DNA from: Trinickia soli
Lineage (GTDB): Bacteria > Pseudomonadota > Gammaproteobacteria > Burkholderiales > Burkholderiaceae
Assembly (NCBI RefSeq): GCF_002879855.1
Contig: NZ_PNYB01000001.1
Span: 450,474 to 514,473, forward strand
Length of the DNA stretch: 64,000 nt
Direction of reading: 5' to 3'
Below are positions 50,253 to 60,908 of this stretch, piece after piece. Made by a program: the position numbers and the translations under genes. Every line of letters starts with the position of its first letter. Position 1 is the stretch's first letter. Below the pieces are notes generated by a model. It saw nothing but the letters and a program-made list of their open reading frames with translations. It did not search any database and had not been told where the DNA came from.

Positions 50253-51989
50253 TCAATGCGGAATCATCCACGACAGCACGTGCTGCTGCAAGAAGACGAG
50301 CACACCCAGCAGCAGCGTAAGCAGGATGCTGTGCCAGAACGTGCGCGCGAACACGACCCCTTCCTGCCCCTTGAGGTCGGTGGTCGACACGCCAGTCGCA
50401 ATGTTCTGCGGCGAGATCATCTTCCCCATCACCCCGCCTGACGAGTTCGTCGCGGCCATCAGCACCGGATCGAGATGCAACTGCCGCGCGGCGACGACCT
50501 GCAGGTTACCGAACAGCGCATTGCCTGACGTATCGCTTCCGGAAAGGAAAACCGCGACCCAGCCCAGGGTTGCCGACACGAGAGGAAACAGTGCGCCCGT
50601 CGACGCAACGCCCATCCCCAGTGTGTAGCTCATGCCCGAGTAGTTGAGCAGATAGGCGAGCCCCACGATCATCATCACTGTCACGATAGCGATGCGCGTC
50701 TGCTTCCAGGTGCCGGCGACGCAGCCGAAGAAATCCCGCACCGACAATCGCGTCCAGAGGGCCGTGATGATCGCTGCAAGCAAGATCGCCGTACCGGTGC
50801 CAAGCGGCTGGAAATCCCAGATTGCCGCATACGGCTTGTGGTAAAGCGTCATATACACAGCGTTATGCAGGCCCGGCCATTTGACCTTGACATCGCCAAT
50901 CGCCGCCACGCCCGCGTGTACCCAAAAGATCACGACCGCCGACACGACCAGCCATGGTAACCAGCCGCCATACCCGATCCGATGGGTATCGTGATTGCGC
51001 TCGATCTTCACGGCTACGGCGACCGCCGCATCGCCGGCTTCAGCGCAATCTGCGCCGTTGCCGGACTTGACCGGGCCACCCGCACGCACCGAACCGCCGC
51101 TGCCCGCACCAACGCGCACCATCGCGAACGCGGGATTGGGCCGCGGCTTCCAGACCTTCAGGAAGCCGATCGTAACGATCAGCGAAGTGAGTGACGACAG
51201 CACGTCCGTGAGTTGATAACCGAGAAAGTTGGACGTGACGAACTGTGCGAGCGCGAAGCTACCGCCCGATACAAGCAGCGCCGGAAACAGTTCTCGAATC
51301 GAACGCCAGCCGCCATACATGCCGACGCTGTAAAACGGCAGCAGCAGAGCAAAAAACGGCAACTGCCGCCCGACCATCGCGCCAAGCGTAGCGGCCGGCA
51401 GCGAGGTGACCGCACCGAGGACCGTGATCGGCACCCCGAGCGCGCCGAACGCGACCGGCGCCGTGTTGAAGATGAGCGTGAACGTAAGCGCTTCCAGTGC
51501 GGGGAAGCCGAGCCCGATCAATAGCGCGCTCGTGATCGCGACGGGCGTCCCGAAGCCTGAAATCCCTTCGAGCAGGCATCCGAACGAGAACGCGACGACG
51601 AGCAGGACCAGGCGGCGATCGTCCGGCAGATGGTCGAGCATCCACTGGCGGAACTGATCGAACCGCCCGCTTTTAACGGCAATGTTATAGAGCAAGAGCG
51701 CATTGAACACGATCCACATGACGGGGATCAGCGCCAGCATCATACCGGCGCCGACCGCATTCAATGCCAGACCGGCCGGCATGCCCCAGACCGCGACCGC
51801 GATCGCGAAACCGGCGACGAGCCCCGAGAGCGACGCTTGCCAGGCGGGACGCCGAAAAACGCCCAGCATCACCAACGCGACAGCAATGGGCACGATGGCA
51901 ACAAGAAATGACAGCAAGAGCGAATTTGCGACCGGCGTAAGTGGCTGGGCAAACAGGATTCCCGCTGGTAGCGCTAAAGTTGGATTCAT
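50253..51989 (-). CDS. glcA: Glycolate/lactate permease (LctP family)
   Basis: A 578-aa permease starts at the ATG at 51989 (AGGAGA four bases upstream), preceded by an in-frame GTG. It has about 13 hydrophobic spans with family segments such as GCLLEGISGFGTPVAITSAL, NTAPVAFGALGVPI and GSDTSGNALFGNLQV. It is last in a glcDEFGBA-ordered cluster, so glycolate is the likely main substrate. It is separated from glcB by about 230 bp without an ORF, so it may have its own promoter. Confidence 0.88.
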   Translation of the reverse strand: MNPTLALPAGILFAQPLTPVANSLLLSFLVAIVPIAVALVMLGVFRRPAWQASLSGLVAGFAIAVAVWGMPAGLALNAVGAGMMLALIPVMWIVFNALLLYNIAVKSGRFDQFRQWMLDHLPDDRRLVLLVVAFSFGCLLEGISGFGTPVAITSALLIGLGFPALEALTFTLIFNTAPVAFGALGVPITVLGAVTSLPAATLGAMVGRQLPFFALLLPFYSVGMYGGWRSIRELFPALLVSGGSFALAQFVTSNFLGYQLTDVLSSLTSLIVTIGFLKVWKPRPNPAFAMVRVGAGSGGSVRAGGPVKSGNGADCAEAGDAAVAVAVKIERNHDTHRIGYGGWLPWLVVSAVVIFWVHAGVAAIGDVKVKWPGLHNAVYMTLYHKPYAAIWDFQPLGTGTAILLAAIITALWTRLSVRDFFGCVAGTWKQTRIAIVTVMMIVGLAYLLNYSGMSYTLGMGVASTGALFPLVSATLGWVAVFLSGSDTSGNALFGNLQVVAARQLHLDPVLMAATNSSGGVMGKMISPQNIATGVSTTDLKGQEGVVFARTFWHSILLTLLLGVLVFLQQHVLSWMIPH

Positions 51990-52217
51990 CACGTCTCCTG
52001 AAACGGCCTATGTCGGCCGATGTCGCTTTTTAAAAGTCACTGGCCTGAATCGGACAGGCCCTCTCCCCCACTTGAAACAGAACCGCTCTTTCGCAGATCG
52101 AAGCAGTTGCCCGCTTCGATCTGCTCGACGCGCGTCCCGGCTCGCGTGCCGCATGGAGGGCCGCCAAAAAGAGGCCACGCCCCAAATGCGGCGTTCTTTA
52201 CAACATTGCAAACTCCA

Positions 52218-54398
52218 TTAATTCGACGGCTGGGTTTTTGCTTCCAGGCGGAATCGATGCAGTAGCGGCTCCGTATAGCCGTTCGGTTGATGCCGGCCTT
52301 CGAGCGCCAACGCGCAGGCAGCCTTGAAAGCGATGGATCCGGGAAAATCGGCGGCCATCGGGCGGTACGCTTCATCGCCCGCATTCTGTTTATCAACCAC
52401 GGCCGCCATGCGCTCGAACGTTTGCTTGACAAGCGCTTCGTCGATTACGCCATGGCGCAGCCAATTGGCAATATGCTGACTCGAGATCCGCAACGTTGCG
52501 CGGTCTTCCATCAGACCGACGTTGTTGATGTCGGGCACCTTCGAGCAGCCAACACCTTGATCGATCCAGCGCACCACGTAGCCGAGGATGCCTTGCGCAT
52601 TGTTTTCGACTTCGTTGCGGATTTCGTCTTGCGACCACTGCGCGCCTGAGGCAACGGGCACGCTCAGCAGAGCGTCGAGCAACGCATCACGCTCGCTCGC
52701 GTAATCGGTCTTCTCGAGTTCCTTCTGCACCGCCTGCACATCGATTTCGTGATAGTGCAGCGCATGCAGCACCGCGGCTGTCGGCGAAGGCACCCAGGCT
52801 GTATTGGCGCCGGCCCTCAGTTGCGCGGCCTTCTGCTCGAGCATGGCCTGCATCATGTCGGGCATCGCCCACATCCCTTTGCCGATCTGCGCGCGTCCGC
52901 GCATACCGCATGTAAGGCCGACCAGCACGTTGTTGCGCTCATAGGCCTTGATCCAGGCCGAGGCTTTCATGTCGCCTTTTCTGAATACAGGCCCCGCTTC
53001 CATCGCCGTGTGGATTTCATCGCCGGTGCGGTCAAGAAACCCGGTGTTGATGAACGCGATGCGGCTGCGCGCCGCGGCGACGCAGCTCGCGAGATTGACG
53101 CTCGTGCGGCGCTCCTCATCCATGACGCCCATCTTGATGGTGTCACGCGGCAGGCCGTAGAGGGATTCGATTCGATCGAACAATTCATTGGCAAACGCAA
53201 CCTCGGCGGGCCCATGCATCTTCGGCTTGACGATGTAGATCGAGCCCACGCGCGAGTTGCGTTTGCTTTGGCGGTCGTGCAACGCGCAGAGCACCGTCAC
53301 GACGCCATCGAGAATACCTTCAGGAATCGGGTTGCCGTCCCGGTCGATCACGGCGCCGATGGTCATCAGGTGGCCGACGTTACGCACGAACAGCAGCGAG
53401 CGGCCTCGCAGCGCGAGGGGGCCGCCGTCAGGCGCGCGGTAGATGCGGTCCTCGTTGAGCCGGCGCGTGAGCGTCGTGCCTCCTTTCGTCACCTGTTCGG
53501 TCAGGGTGCCCTGCATGAGCCCGAGCCAGTTCCGATAAAGCGCGACCTTGTCATCGGCATCCACGGCGGCGACCGAATCCTCACAGTCGATGATGGTCGT
53601 GATCGCCGCTTCGAGCAGTACGTCCTTCACACCGGCCGGATCGGTGCGGCCGATGCCCGTCGAGGCATCGATCTGGATTTCGATGTGCAGGCCATTGTGT
53701 TTCAGCAATATCGCCGTGGGTGCGTGGGGCTCGCCGCGGAATCCCGCGAACTGGCCCGGTGCCGCAAGCGCTATCTCGCCGGCGGCTGTGCTCACGAAAA
53801 GCTGTCCGTGACGAACCGAATAGCGATTCGCGTCGCTGTGCGAACCGCTCGCGAGCGGCGCGGCCTTGTCGAGGAAGGCGCGCGCATAAGCGATCACGCG
53901 CGCGCCGCGCACGGGATTGTAAGTGGCGTCTTTCTGCGCCCCATCCTCTTCCGCAAGCGCATCGGTTCCATACAGCGCATCGTACAAACTACCCCAGCGT
54001 GCATTGGCCGCATTGAGCGCGTACCGTGCGTTCGAAAGCGGCACGACCAACTGCGGACCCGCTTGTTCGGCGATTTCCGCATCGACGCCTTCGGTCGTCA
54101 CCCGGACGCAGTCGGCCGCAGGCACCAGATAGCCGGTTTCTTCAAGAAACGTGCGGTAGGCGCGCATGTCGCGCACGGGGCCCGGATGGACCCGGTGCCA
54201 TTCGTCGAGCGCACTTTGCAGGCGATCGCGCTCGGCAAGCAGCGCGCGATTGCGAAGAGAAAGGTCGTGGACGATGGCGGAGAAGCCCCGCCAGAATGCT
54301 TCACGCTCGATCCCGGTACCGGGGAGTGCCTCGTCTTCGATGAAGCTGACGAGTGCTTGCGCGACGCGCAAGCCATGTTGGTCGATCAGGTTGTTCAT
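52218..54398 (-). CDS. glcB: Malate synthase G
   Basis: This 726-aa enzyme condenses glyoxylate with acetyl-CoA to malate, consuming the product of the glycolate oxidase encoded upstream. Length matches MSG (about 720 aa). Family segments include [44 protein letters not shown] and [24 protein letters not shown] sequence. [21 protein letters not shown] follows. The ATG at 54398 gives the standard N-terminus ([13 protein letters not shown]); the longer frame is not used. Confidence 0.93.
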   Translation of the reverse strand: MNNLIDQHGLRVAQALVSFIEDEALPGTGIEREAFWRGFSAIVHDLSLRNRALLAERDRLQSALDEWHRVHPGPVRDMRAYRTFLEETGYLVPAADCVRVTTEGVDAEIAEQAGPQLVVPLSNARYALNAANARWGSLYDALYGTDALAEEDGAQKDATYNPVRGARVIAYARAFLDKAAPLASGSHSDANRYSVRHGQLFVSTAAGEIALAAPGQFAGFRGEPHAPTAILLKHNGLHIEIQIDASTGIGRTDPAGVKDVLLEAAITTIIDCEDSVAAVDADDKVALYRNWLGLMQGTLTEQVTKGGTTLTRRLNEDRIYRAPDGGPLALRGRSLLFVRNVGHLMTIGAVIDRDGNPIPEGILDGVVTVLCALHDRQSKRNSRVGSIYIVKPKMHGPAEVAFANELFDRIESLYGLPRDTIKMGVMDEERRTSVNLASCVAAARSRIAFINTGFLDRTGDEIHTAMEAGPVFRKGDMKASAWIKAYERNNVLVGLTCGMRGRAQIGKGMWAMPDMMQAMLEQKAAQLRAGANTAWVPSPTAAVLHALHYHEIDVQAVQKELEKTDYASERDALLDALLSVPVASGAQWSQDEIRNEVENNAQGILGYVVRWIDQGVGCSKVPDINNVGLMEDRATLRISSQHIANWLRHGVIDEALVKQTFERMAAVVDKQNAGDEAYRPMAADFPGSIAFKAACALALEGRHQPNGYTEPLLHRFRLEAKTQPSN

Positions 54399-54468
54399 GC
54401 GGCTGCTGTGGTGGATGGTGAGTTGCTTGCTTGTCTTGTGTGTCGAAAGCTTCGTTGAAGGGCCGGCC

Positions 54469-54882
54469 TCAAGACTGCGGACGTACGACGCCGGCAATGC
54501 CCGCTTTTGCGACCTGAGCGTCCTGGTCCGACTTCACGCCCGAGACGCCGACGGCCCCGACGCACTGACCCTCCACGATGACGGGCACACCGCCTTCCAA
54601 CGTCGCGTGCAGCGGTGCGCTCAGAAAGGCGTAACGTCCGCCATTGATCATGTCCTCGTAGACCTTGGACTCGCGGCGGCCAAGCGCCGATGTGCGCGCC
54701 TTCTCGGTCGCGAGATACGCACTGCCGGGCGATGCGCCATCGAGCCTCATGAGGCCGAGCGGATGGCCGCCGTCGTCGACGACGGCGATCGATACGGCCC
54801 AGCCATGTTGGTCGGCTTCGGCGCGCGCCGCGGTAAGGATTTCGCTGATTTGCGCTGTACCGAGGACGGGTTTGCTTTGCAT
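54469..54882 (-). CDS. glcG: GlcG-family heme-binding-like protein
   Basis: This 137-aa DUF336 protein starts at the ATG at 54882. It has the family segments [35 protein letters not shown] and [19 protein letters not shown]. GlcG sits between glcF and glcB in many glycolate operons; its function is not settled. Confidence 0.88.
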   Translation of the reverse strand: MQSKPVLGTAQISEILTAARAEADQHGWAVSIAVVDDGGHPLGLMRLDGASPGSAYLATEKARTSALGRRESKVYEDMINGGRYAFLSAPLHATLEGGVPVIVEGQCVGAVGVSGVKSDQDAQVAKAGIAGVVRPQS

Positions 54883-54896
54883 GTAATGCTCTCTTC

Positions 54897-56177
54897 CTAT
54901 TGGGATTGGGTGGCAGGGTCGATGCTCGTCGACGTTCGCTGCCTCAGCGACGCGTCGACAACTTCGATCCAGTGCTGTACCGAAGTACGTCCGGCACCGG
55001 CCAAGTGGGTCTGGCAACCGATATTGGCCGTCACTATCGTGTCGGGATGGCCCGCTTCAAGAGCATCGAGCTTTTGGTCTCGCAATGTGCGGGCAAGATC
55101 GGGCTGAGTGATCGAGTACGTGCCTGCCGAGCCGCAGCACAGGTGCCCGTCGGCGACCGCGGTGAGATCGAAGCCCAGGCGCCGCAGCACCGCTTCGACA
55201 GCGCCACCGAGCTTTTGCGCATGCTGGAGCGTGCAGGGGCAGTGGACAGCCAGACGGTTTGCGGGCGCGCCGCTGCCCGGAGCACCGCTGGACAGCAGCG
55301 CATCGAGCGGCTCCGCGGCGATGACTTCGACGAGATCGCGCGCAAGCGCGCTCACGCGTCGGGCTTTTTCCGCGTAGCCCTCGTCGCGTCGCAAAAGCTC
55401 GCCGTATTCCTTCACGAACGCGCCGCAGCCGCTGGCCGTCAACACGATGGCTTCGGCACCGGCCTCGATATGCGGCCACCAGGCGTCGATATTGCGGCGA
55501 GCCCGGCTCAGTCCGTCGTCCTGCGCGTTCAAGTGGTACTCGGTTGCGCCGCAACAGCCGGCCTCATGAACGGGCGTCACGCTGATGCCCAATCTGTCGA
55601 GCACGCGCGCCGCGGCGGCATTCGTGTTGGGCGCCAGGCTCGGCTGCACGCAACCTTCCAGCATCAGCACGCGGCGTACGTGGCGCGCGGGCGGTCGGAC
55701 CGAAGCGGCTTTCCCGCTTCTCGGGATCTTTTCCTGCAGCTTTTTGGGCAGCAGCGGACGCACGGCCCGGCCCACTTTGAGCAGCGTGCCGAAGCGCGAC
55801 GGCTCGGGCACGATGCCCCGCAGCGCTGCGCGGACGAGCCGCTCCCTGACGGGCCGCGTGGTCCGGCGCTCGAGCTCGGCCCGGCCGATGTCGAGCAGCG
55901 TGTGATAACGCACGCCCGAAGGACACGTCGTTTCGCAGTTGCGGCACGTGAGGCATCGGTCCAGGTGGCTCAGCGTTTTGGCGCCAGCGCTATTGCCTTC
56001 GAGCAGTTGCTTGATCAGATAGATCCGTCCTCGGGGTCCGTCGAGCTCATTGCCGAGCACCTGGTAAGTCGGACACGTTGCATTGCAGAAGCCGCAATGG
56101 ACGCAAGAGCGCAGGATGTCTTCTGCCTCGTCGACGCCAGGAATCGAGCGAGCTTCTTCGCTAAGTTGTGTTTGCAT
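54897..56177 (-). CDS. glcF: Glycolate oxidase iron-sulfur subunit
   Basis: This 426-aa subunit has two CxxCxxCxxxCP motifs for [4Fe-4S] clusters: CVHCGFCNATCP near residues 31-42 and CLTCRNCETTCP near 86-97. Two CCG-type domains follow (HEAGCCGATEYHLN and HLCCGSAGTYS). It passes electrons from GlcD/GlcE toward quinone. It lies 13 bp after glcE. Confidence 0.93.
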   Translation of the reverse strand: MQTQLSEEARSIPGVDEAEDILRSCVHCGFCNATCPTYQVLGNELDGPRGRIYLIKQLLEGNSAGAKTLSHLDRCLTCRNCETTCPSGVRYHTLLDIGRAELERRTTRPVRERLVRAALRGIVPEPSRFGTLLKVGRAVRPLLPKKLQEKIPRSGKAASVRPPARHVRRVLMLEGCVQPSLAPNTNAAAARVLDRLGISVTPVHEAGCCGATEYHLNAQDDGLSRARRNIDAWWPHIEAGAEAIVLTASGCGAFVKEYGELLRRDEGYAEKARRVSALARDLVEVIAAEPLDALLSSGAPGSGAPANRLAVHCPCTLQHAQKLGGAVEAVLRRLGFDLTAVADGHLCCGSAGTYSITQPDLARTLRDQKLDALEAGHPDTIVTANIGCQTHLAGAGRTSVQHWIEVVDASLRQRTSTSIDPATQSQ

Positions 56178-56190
56178 CGAAAACGTCGGC

Positions 56191-57267
56191 TTAGACGGTC
56201 GCGTAAAGACGGCCAGGGTTGAATATTGCGCGCGGGTCCAGTTGTGCCTTCAACTGCCGATGCACGTTGAGAAGCGCAGGGGGTAGCGGATGAAATGGTT
56301 CGTCGGTGATGCCCGGGGTGAAGCACGTTGCATGGCCGCCGAGCGCGTGTGCCGTTGCACGCACCGTTTCGGCAGGTGCGTCGGTTTTGATCCAACGCTG
56401 CATGCCACCCCAGTCGAGCAGCGCCGCGCCGTGCAAAGCGACGATCGACGCCGAGGCAGGCACGGAAAGCCGCCATAGCGCCTCGGGGCGGGCGAAAAAC
56501 GGCAGCCTCATCGCTCGCAGGTCGGCCCAGAATACGCCGTCGGACACAGTGCCTCCGAGGCGCTCACGTGCAGCACGCACGGAGCTCGTGCCGCCCTCGA
56601 GCCGCAAGCGAAGCTGCCCGCCCACGTGGCACGCGCCAGCGAGCGGCAGCCCCTCGCGCCGCCATTGCGCCAAGCTGCTCAAGGCATCTGCGTCCGACAT
56701 CTCGAGAGTGAGATCGAGCGTCGCGCGAGGTTTCGGCACGACTTTCAGCGATACCTCTGTGATCAGACCGAGGCAGCCCAGGCTGCCCGTCATGAGACGC
56801 GATACGTCGAAGCCCGCGACGTTCTTCATAACCTGACCGCCGAAGCGCAGATGCTTGCCATGACCCGTGATGACCCGGCAGCCGAGCACATAGTCGCGCA
56901 CGGAACCGGCCCAGGGACGGCGTGGGCCCGACAGCCCGGCCGCGACCATGCCGCCAACCGTCGCATTGCCATCGAACGAGGGCGGTTCGCAGGCCAGCAT
57001 CTGGTTGTTCTCGTCAAGCACGCCTTCGAGTTCGGCGAGCCGCGTCCCTGCGCGGGCCGTAATGACGAGTTCGGTCGGGTCGTAGTCGACGATGCCGCAA
57101 TGGTCGCGGATATCAATCGGCCGTTGGTGCGGTGCCTCCGCGAGACGGCCGAGAAACGGTTTGGTGCCGCCGCCGCGAATCGCGAGCGGCGTACCCGCTC
57201 CGATCGCTTCCCGCACCATCTCGACCAGCCCGTCGCTGCAATCGGCTGAATCCCATTCGCGTCGCAT
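56191..57267 (-). CDS. glcE: Glycolate oxidase FAD-binding subunit
   Basis: This 358-aa subunit has the PCMH-type FAD-binding fold: GTPLAIRGGGTKPFLG, DPTELVITARAGTRLAELEG, ATVGGMVAAGLSGPRRPWAG and VMKNVAGFDVSRLMTGSLG. It starts in 1-bp overlap with the glcD stop (TGATG). It pairs with GlcD and GlcF. Confidence 0.92.
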   Translation of the reverse strand: MRREWDSADCSDGLVEMVREAIGAGTPLAIRGGGTKPFLGRLAEAPHQRPIDIRDHCGIVDYDPTELVITARAGTRLAELEGVLDENNQMLACEPPSFDGNATVGGMVAAGLSGPRRPWAGSVRDYVLGCRVITGHGKHLRFGGQVMKNVAGFDVSRLMTGSLGCLGLITEVSLKVVPKPRATLDLTLEMSDADALSSLAQWRREGLPLAGACHVGGQLRLRLEGGTSSVRAARERLGGTVSDGVFWADLRAMRLPFFARPEALWRLSVPASASIVALHGAALLDWGGMQRWIKTDAPAETVRATAHALGGHATCFTPGITDEPFHPLPPALLNVHRQLKAQLDPRAIFNPGRLYATV

Positions 57268-58766
57268 CAGAAGCGCTCCAATTCAGGAAACGGCAGCTTG
57301 CCGTGATGTACGTGCATGCCGCCAAACTCGGCGCAACGATGTAGCGTCGGAATATTTTTCCCTGGGTTGAGCAGCCGGGCCGGATCGAATGCGGCCTTTA
57401 CGGCATGAAAGAATTCGATTTCGTCGTTCGAGAACTGCACGCACATCTGGTTGATTTTCTCGCGGCCAACGCCGTGCTCGCCCGTGATACTGCCGCCTAC
57501 CGCGACACAAAGCTCGAGGATCCTGGCCGCCAGGGCCTCCGTGCGCTCGAGTTCGCCAGGCCGGTTCGCATCGAAAAGGATAAGCGGATGCAGATTGCCA
57601 TCGCCCGCATGGAAGACATTGGCAACCCGCAGCCCGTGCTCGGCGGAAAACGCCGTAATCCCGTTGAGCACGCGCGGCAGTTCGCGGCGCGGGATCGTGC
57701 CGTCGATGCAGTAGTAGTCGGGCGAGATGCGGCCCACTGCGGGGAACGCATTCTTGCGTCCCGCCCACAAGCGAAGCCTTTCGGTCTCGTCGCGCGCAAT
57801 CAGAATTCGCGTGGCGCCTGCATGGGAGAGGAGCGTGCTCACGCTCTCCATGTCTTCGTCCACATCGCCGGCGGCGCCGTCGAGTTCGCACAGCAAGATT
57901 GCCGCGGCATCGACGGGGTAACCCGCATGGATGAAATCTTCGGCGGCGCGGATCGCAAGACTATCCATCATCTCCAAGCCGCCCGGAATGATGCCTGCGC
58001 CGATGATCTGACCCACCGCGTTGCCCGCGGCTTCGACGTCGTCGAAGCTCGCCATCAGCATCTTCGTACTCTGCGGTTTGGGCAGCAGCTTCACCGTTAC
58101 TTCCACGACGACGCCGAGCAAGCCCTCCGATCCGGTGAAGAGCGCGAGCAGATCGAAGCCGGGACTGTCGAGCGATTCGGCGCCCAGCGTCAGACGCTCT
58201 CCATCGATCGTCACGATCTCGACCCTGAGGATGTTGTGAACGGTGAGACCGTACTTGAGGCAATGTACGCCGCCCGCGTTCTCCGCCACATTGCCGCCGA
58301 TCGAGCAGGCGATTTGCGACGACGGATCGGGGGCGTAGTAGAGGCCGTGAGGCGCGGCCGCGAGCGAAATCGCCAGGTTGCGCACGCCGGGCTGCACGCG
58401 GGCGGTGCCTGCGTCAGCATCGATTTCGAGGATGCGGTTGAATTTCGCCATCACCAGCAAAATGCCCTTCTCGAGCGGCAGCGCGCCACCGGAGAGGCCG
58501 GTCCCCGCGCCTCGCGCAACGACGGGGACCCCGCGCGATGCCGCAAGCCTGAGTACGGCCGCGACCTCATCCACTGTCTGCGGTAAGACGACGCAGAGCG
58601 GAACGGTGCGATACGCGGACAGACCGTCGCACTCATAGGGGCGCAGGTCTTCGCGCTCGTGAAGCACCTCCATGGTCGGCGACAGACTTGTCAACTGAGC
58701 GATGAACGCCTCGCGGTCAACCGCAGGCAGCGCACCGTCAATCCTTTCATCATATGTAAAGCTCAT
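57267..58766 (-). CDS. glcD: Glycolate oxidase subunit GlcD
   Basis: This 499-aa FAD-linked oxidase, the typical GlcD length, starts at the ATG at 58766 (MSFTYDERIDGALPAVDRE). FAD motifs include PVVARGAGTGLSGGALPLEKG and IACSIGGNVAENAGGVHCLKYG. The C-terminal domain ends with GSITGEHGVGREKINQM. It oxidises glycolate to glyoxylate and is the first gene of the operon, divergent from glcC. Confidence 0.93.
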   Translation of the reverse strand: MSFTYDERIDGALPAVDREAFIAQLTSLSPTMEVLHEREDLRPYECDGLSAYRTVPLCVVLPQTVDEVAAVLRLAASRGVPVVARGAGTGLSGGALPLEKGILLVMAKFNRILEIDADAGTARVQPGVRNLAISLAAAPHGLYYAPDPSSQIACSIGGNVAENAGGVHCLKYGLTVHNILRVEIVTIDGERLTLGAESLDSPGFDLLALFTGSEGLLGVVVEVTVKLLPKPQSTKMLMASFDDVEAAGNAVGQIIGAGIIPGGLEMMDSLAIRAAEDFIHAGYPVDAAAILLCELDGAAGDVDEDMESVSTLLSHAGATRILIARDETERLRLWAGRKNAFPAVGRISPDYYCIDGTIPRRELPRVLNGITAFSAEHGLRVANVFHAGDGNLHPLILFDANRPGELERTEALAARILELCVAVGGSITGEHGVGREKINQMCVQFSNDEIEFFHAVKAAFDPARLLNPGKNIPTLHRCAEFGGMHVHHGKLPFPELERF

Positions 58767-58858
58767 GTGGCGTTTTCCTGGGTACAGCCGTCTCTTCAGC
58801 CTATGCATTTGGGCGATGTTGGACGTAGGGCAGTGGATCTGTCCATCAGGAAACGGCG

Positions 58859-58976
58859 TGGTCATACCAGTTTTTTTGTTGCACCAGGCGCGAATAACCC
58901 AGAAAATACGTGCACATCGCGGCTACAAAGGCACTCGGCCTATGTCCGCATTGCTCTCAAACAGGTGGTCAGACCA
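58859..58976. promoter_or_regulatory. Two GlcC-type operators in the glcC-glcD intergenic region
   Basis: TGGTCATACCA (58859-58869) and TGGTCAGACCA (58966-58976) are palindromes of the TGGT-N3-ACCA form used by FadR/PdhR/GlcC-type GntR regulators. The first lies 93 bp upstream of glcD and the second directly abuts the chosen glcC start. Confidence 0.7.
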
Positions 58977-59741
58977 GTGGAATCCGGGATTGAAGACAAC
59001 GCCGCTCGCCACGTCGCGGATGTCGTGGCGGAGCGCATCGAAAAGCTGATCGTCGACGGCGTGCTCAAAGAGGGGCAGGCATTACCATCGGAACGGCGCC
59101 TGACAGAGAAATTGGGCGTCTCACGCGCTGCTTTGCGCGAAGGGCTCAAGCTGTTGCGTGCGCGGGGCATCATCGAGACGGCCCACGGGCGCGGCTCGTT
59201 CGTCGCGCGCCTCGCCCCGCGGGAGCATACGACGCCCATGATGCATCTGCTCTCCTCTCAGCCGCGCACGCTCTATGATCTTTTCGAAGTTCGGAGCGTG
59301 CTCGAGGCCGAGTCGGCGCGCTTGGCGGCGCTGCGCGGCACGCCCGCCGATTTTGTGCTGATTACGCGCCGCTATGAGGAGATGACGCAGGTCGGCGAGT
59401 GCGACGCTGAGACTCACGCACGGCTGGACCATGCCTTTCATCTTGCAATATGCGAGGCGTCGCACAATCCGATTCTCGTTCACACATTGCAGTCGCTCAC
59501 CGACTTGCTGCTTAGCTCGGTATTTGCCTCGGTAAATAACCTGTATCACCGGGAGAAGGAAAAGCGCACGATCGACCGACAGCACGCGAGGCTGTACAAC
59601 GCGGTGCTTGGTAAACTACCGGATCAGGCGCGCCGAGCCGCAGCTGAGCACACGCGCAGTGTGGCCGAGTGCCTTCGTGAGATCGAAAGGGAGGAGCAGC
59701 GCCTGGTGAGAGCGACGCTCCGGCTGGAAGGTTGGAAATAG
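58977..59741 (+). CDS. glcC: Glycolate-responsive GntR/FadR-type regulator
   Basis: From the GTG at 58977 (AGGTGG eight bases upstream) the protein is 254 aa, as expected for GlcC. The winged-helix domain covers about 10-75 (VAERIEKLIVDGVLKEGQAL, LGVSRAALREGLKLLRARGI). The FCD effector domain covers about 90-235 (LFEVRSVLEAESARLAAL, ETHARLDHAFHLAICEASHN). Longer in-frame starts upstream would place the operators inside the gene. It would control the divergent glc operon. Confidence 0.82.
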   Translation: MESGIEDNAARHVADVVAERIEKLIVDGVLKEGQALPSERRLTEKLGVSRAALREGLKLLRARGIIETAHGRGSFVARLAPREHTTPMMHLLSSQPRTLYDLFEVRSVLEAESARLAALRGTPADFVLITRRYEEMTQVGECDAETHARLDHAFHLAICEASHNPILVHTLQSLTDLLLSSVFASVNNLYHREKEKRTIDRQHARLYNAVLGKLPDQARRAAAEHTRSVAECLREIEREEQRLVRATLRLEGWK

Positions 59742-59772
59742 AAGGTCCGAAGCGTGCAGCGGGCCGGAACGT

Positions 59773-60219
59773 TCACGCCCCGCCGGCCGGCCGCGCACGA
59801 CGCGCGATTTCCTCGCTCGGGACGTCCTCGATATGCGTCGCGAGCCACCAGGTGTTGCCGCATTTGTCGCGCACGCCGGCGTTGCGGTCGCCGTAGAACT
59901 GATCGGCAGGCTCCATCACCGATGCACCGCCGGCGCGCAACGCGCGATCGTAGGCGCTATCGACATCGGTCAGATACAGGTAGAAGGCAGCGGGCGTTGG
60001 CCGGCATTCGTCGTTGCCGTCCGTCAGCATGAGATGGGAATCACCGAGTTTCACTTGCGCGTGGCGAATGCGGCCTTGGCCGTCTTCGAGACATTCGCCG
60101 ACTGTCGCGTCGAACGCGCGTTTCAGAAAATCGATCACTGCGCGTGCGTCTGATGCGGTGATGTACGGTGTGACCGCGTGAAACCCTTCTGGAATGGCTT
60201 TTACGTTTGACGCGCTCAT
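59773..60219 (-). CDS. VOC-family (glyoxalase/PhnB-like) protein
   Basis: This 148-aa protein starts at MSASNVKAIPEGFHAVTPYI. It has the double beta-alpha-beta-beta-beta pattern of PhnB-like VOC proteins (ARAVIDFLKRAFDATVGECL, GDSHLMLTDGND, MEPADQFYGDRNAGVRDKCG, TWWLATHIEDV). Substrate unknown; a typical length. It lies just downstream of, and slightly overlaps, an Rhs remnant on the same strand. Confidence 0.85.
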   Translation of the reverse strand: MSASNVKAIPEGFHAVTPYITASDARAVIDFLKRAFDATVGECLEDGQGRIRHAQVKLGDSHLMLTDGNDECRPTPAAFYLYLTDVDSAYDRALRAGGASVMEPADQFYGDRNAGVRDKCGNTWWLATHIEDVPSEEIARRARPAGGA

Positions 60220-60908
60220 TCGTGCCTCCGAGTGGGGGTGGAAAAACGCCAAAATTGTAGAACTGTTTTGCCGTTTAGCATGCATGCGTTTTCGTACAAG
60301 GCGATGGGAGTCGCGCGAGCGCCCGCCTGGCCCTTTATCGGATCTTGACTTGGAAACCGACCGCTGCTTGCAGCGTAGTACCTGTGCCTGTTGTAATGCA
60401 GTCCCGTTTCGTCAGATATCCCAGCAGCTCGCATGTCTTGCGATGAGTAATTGAATGGGCCTTGGATGCTCGATGACCAGGGATCTTTACCCGCGGCGAC
60501 CGCGGCATCGCGACGCGCATTTTGGCTATCGCTGATTGCCTTGTGAATCGGATTTTGAGGGATGAGGATCGCTGGTGCTGCGCCATAGCTGTAGCCCGCG
60601 ATCTCGTTCGCTTTGGCCCACCGGTCCTGAATGACGTGGTGACTTTGGTAGCCCGTCGGCCGCGGTGATGGTTGGTTGCCATGCGGCTCGCCCCCGCAAG
60701 GGCAGCCGCATCGTTTTGCGCGTCCCAGCGGATCGAGCCAGCTTGATGGGTTTGGCGCGTATTGATACGCGTTGGCGCCGCCGGCCAAGCCAATGGGATC
60801 GTTCGATATGAACCTACCAACAGTTGCGTCGTAGTAACGGTAGCGGTTGTAATGCAGCCCGCTTTCTTCATCAACCTGCTGCCCCTGAAACCGTGCATGC
60901 TTATAGCG
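60216..60908 (-). pseudogene. Displaced Rhs core/toxin-tip remnants with SHH-nuclease sequence
   Basis: The frame lacks a start codon and begins directly after the stop of the DUF2750 gene. It reads Rhs core (FQGQQVDEESGLHYNRYRYY, then LAGGANAYQYAPNPSSWLDP). An HNH/EndoVII-like toxin segment with an SHH signature follows (TGYQSHHVIQDRWAKANEI, then IPQNPIHKAISDSQNARRD). It then switches back to a second partial Rhs core (ETGLHYNRHRYYAASSGRF). The second core truncates the toxin tail. These are orphan tips left by Rhs recombination. Expression would need fusion to a full Rhs gene. Confidence 0.75.

Noticed and set aside
58659..58976. N-terminal extension of GlcC from an upstream ATG
   Set aside because: It would add about 106 residues without similarity to the family and would place both operator palindromes inside the coding region. 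The GTG at 58977 gives the normal 254-aa length.
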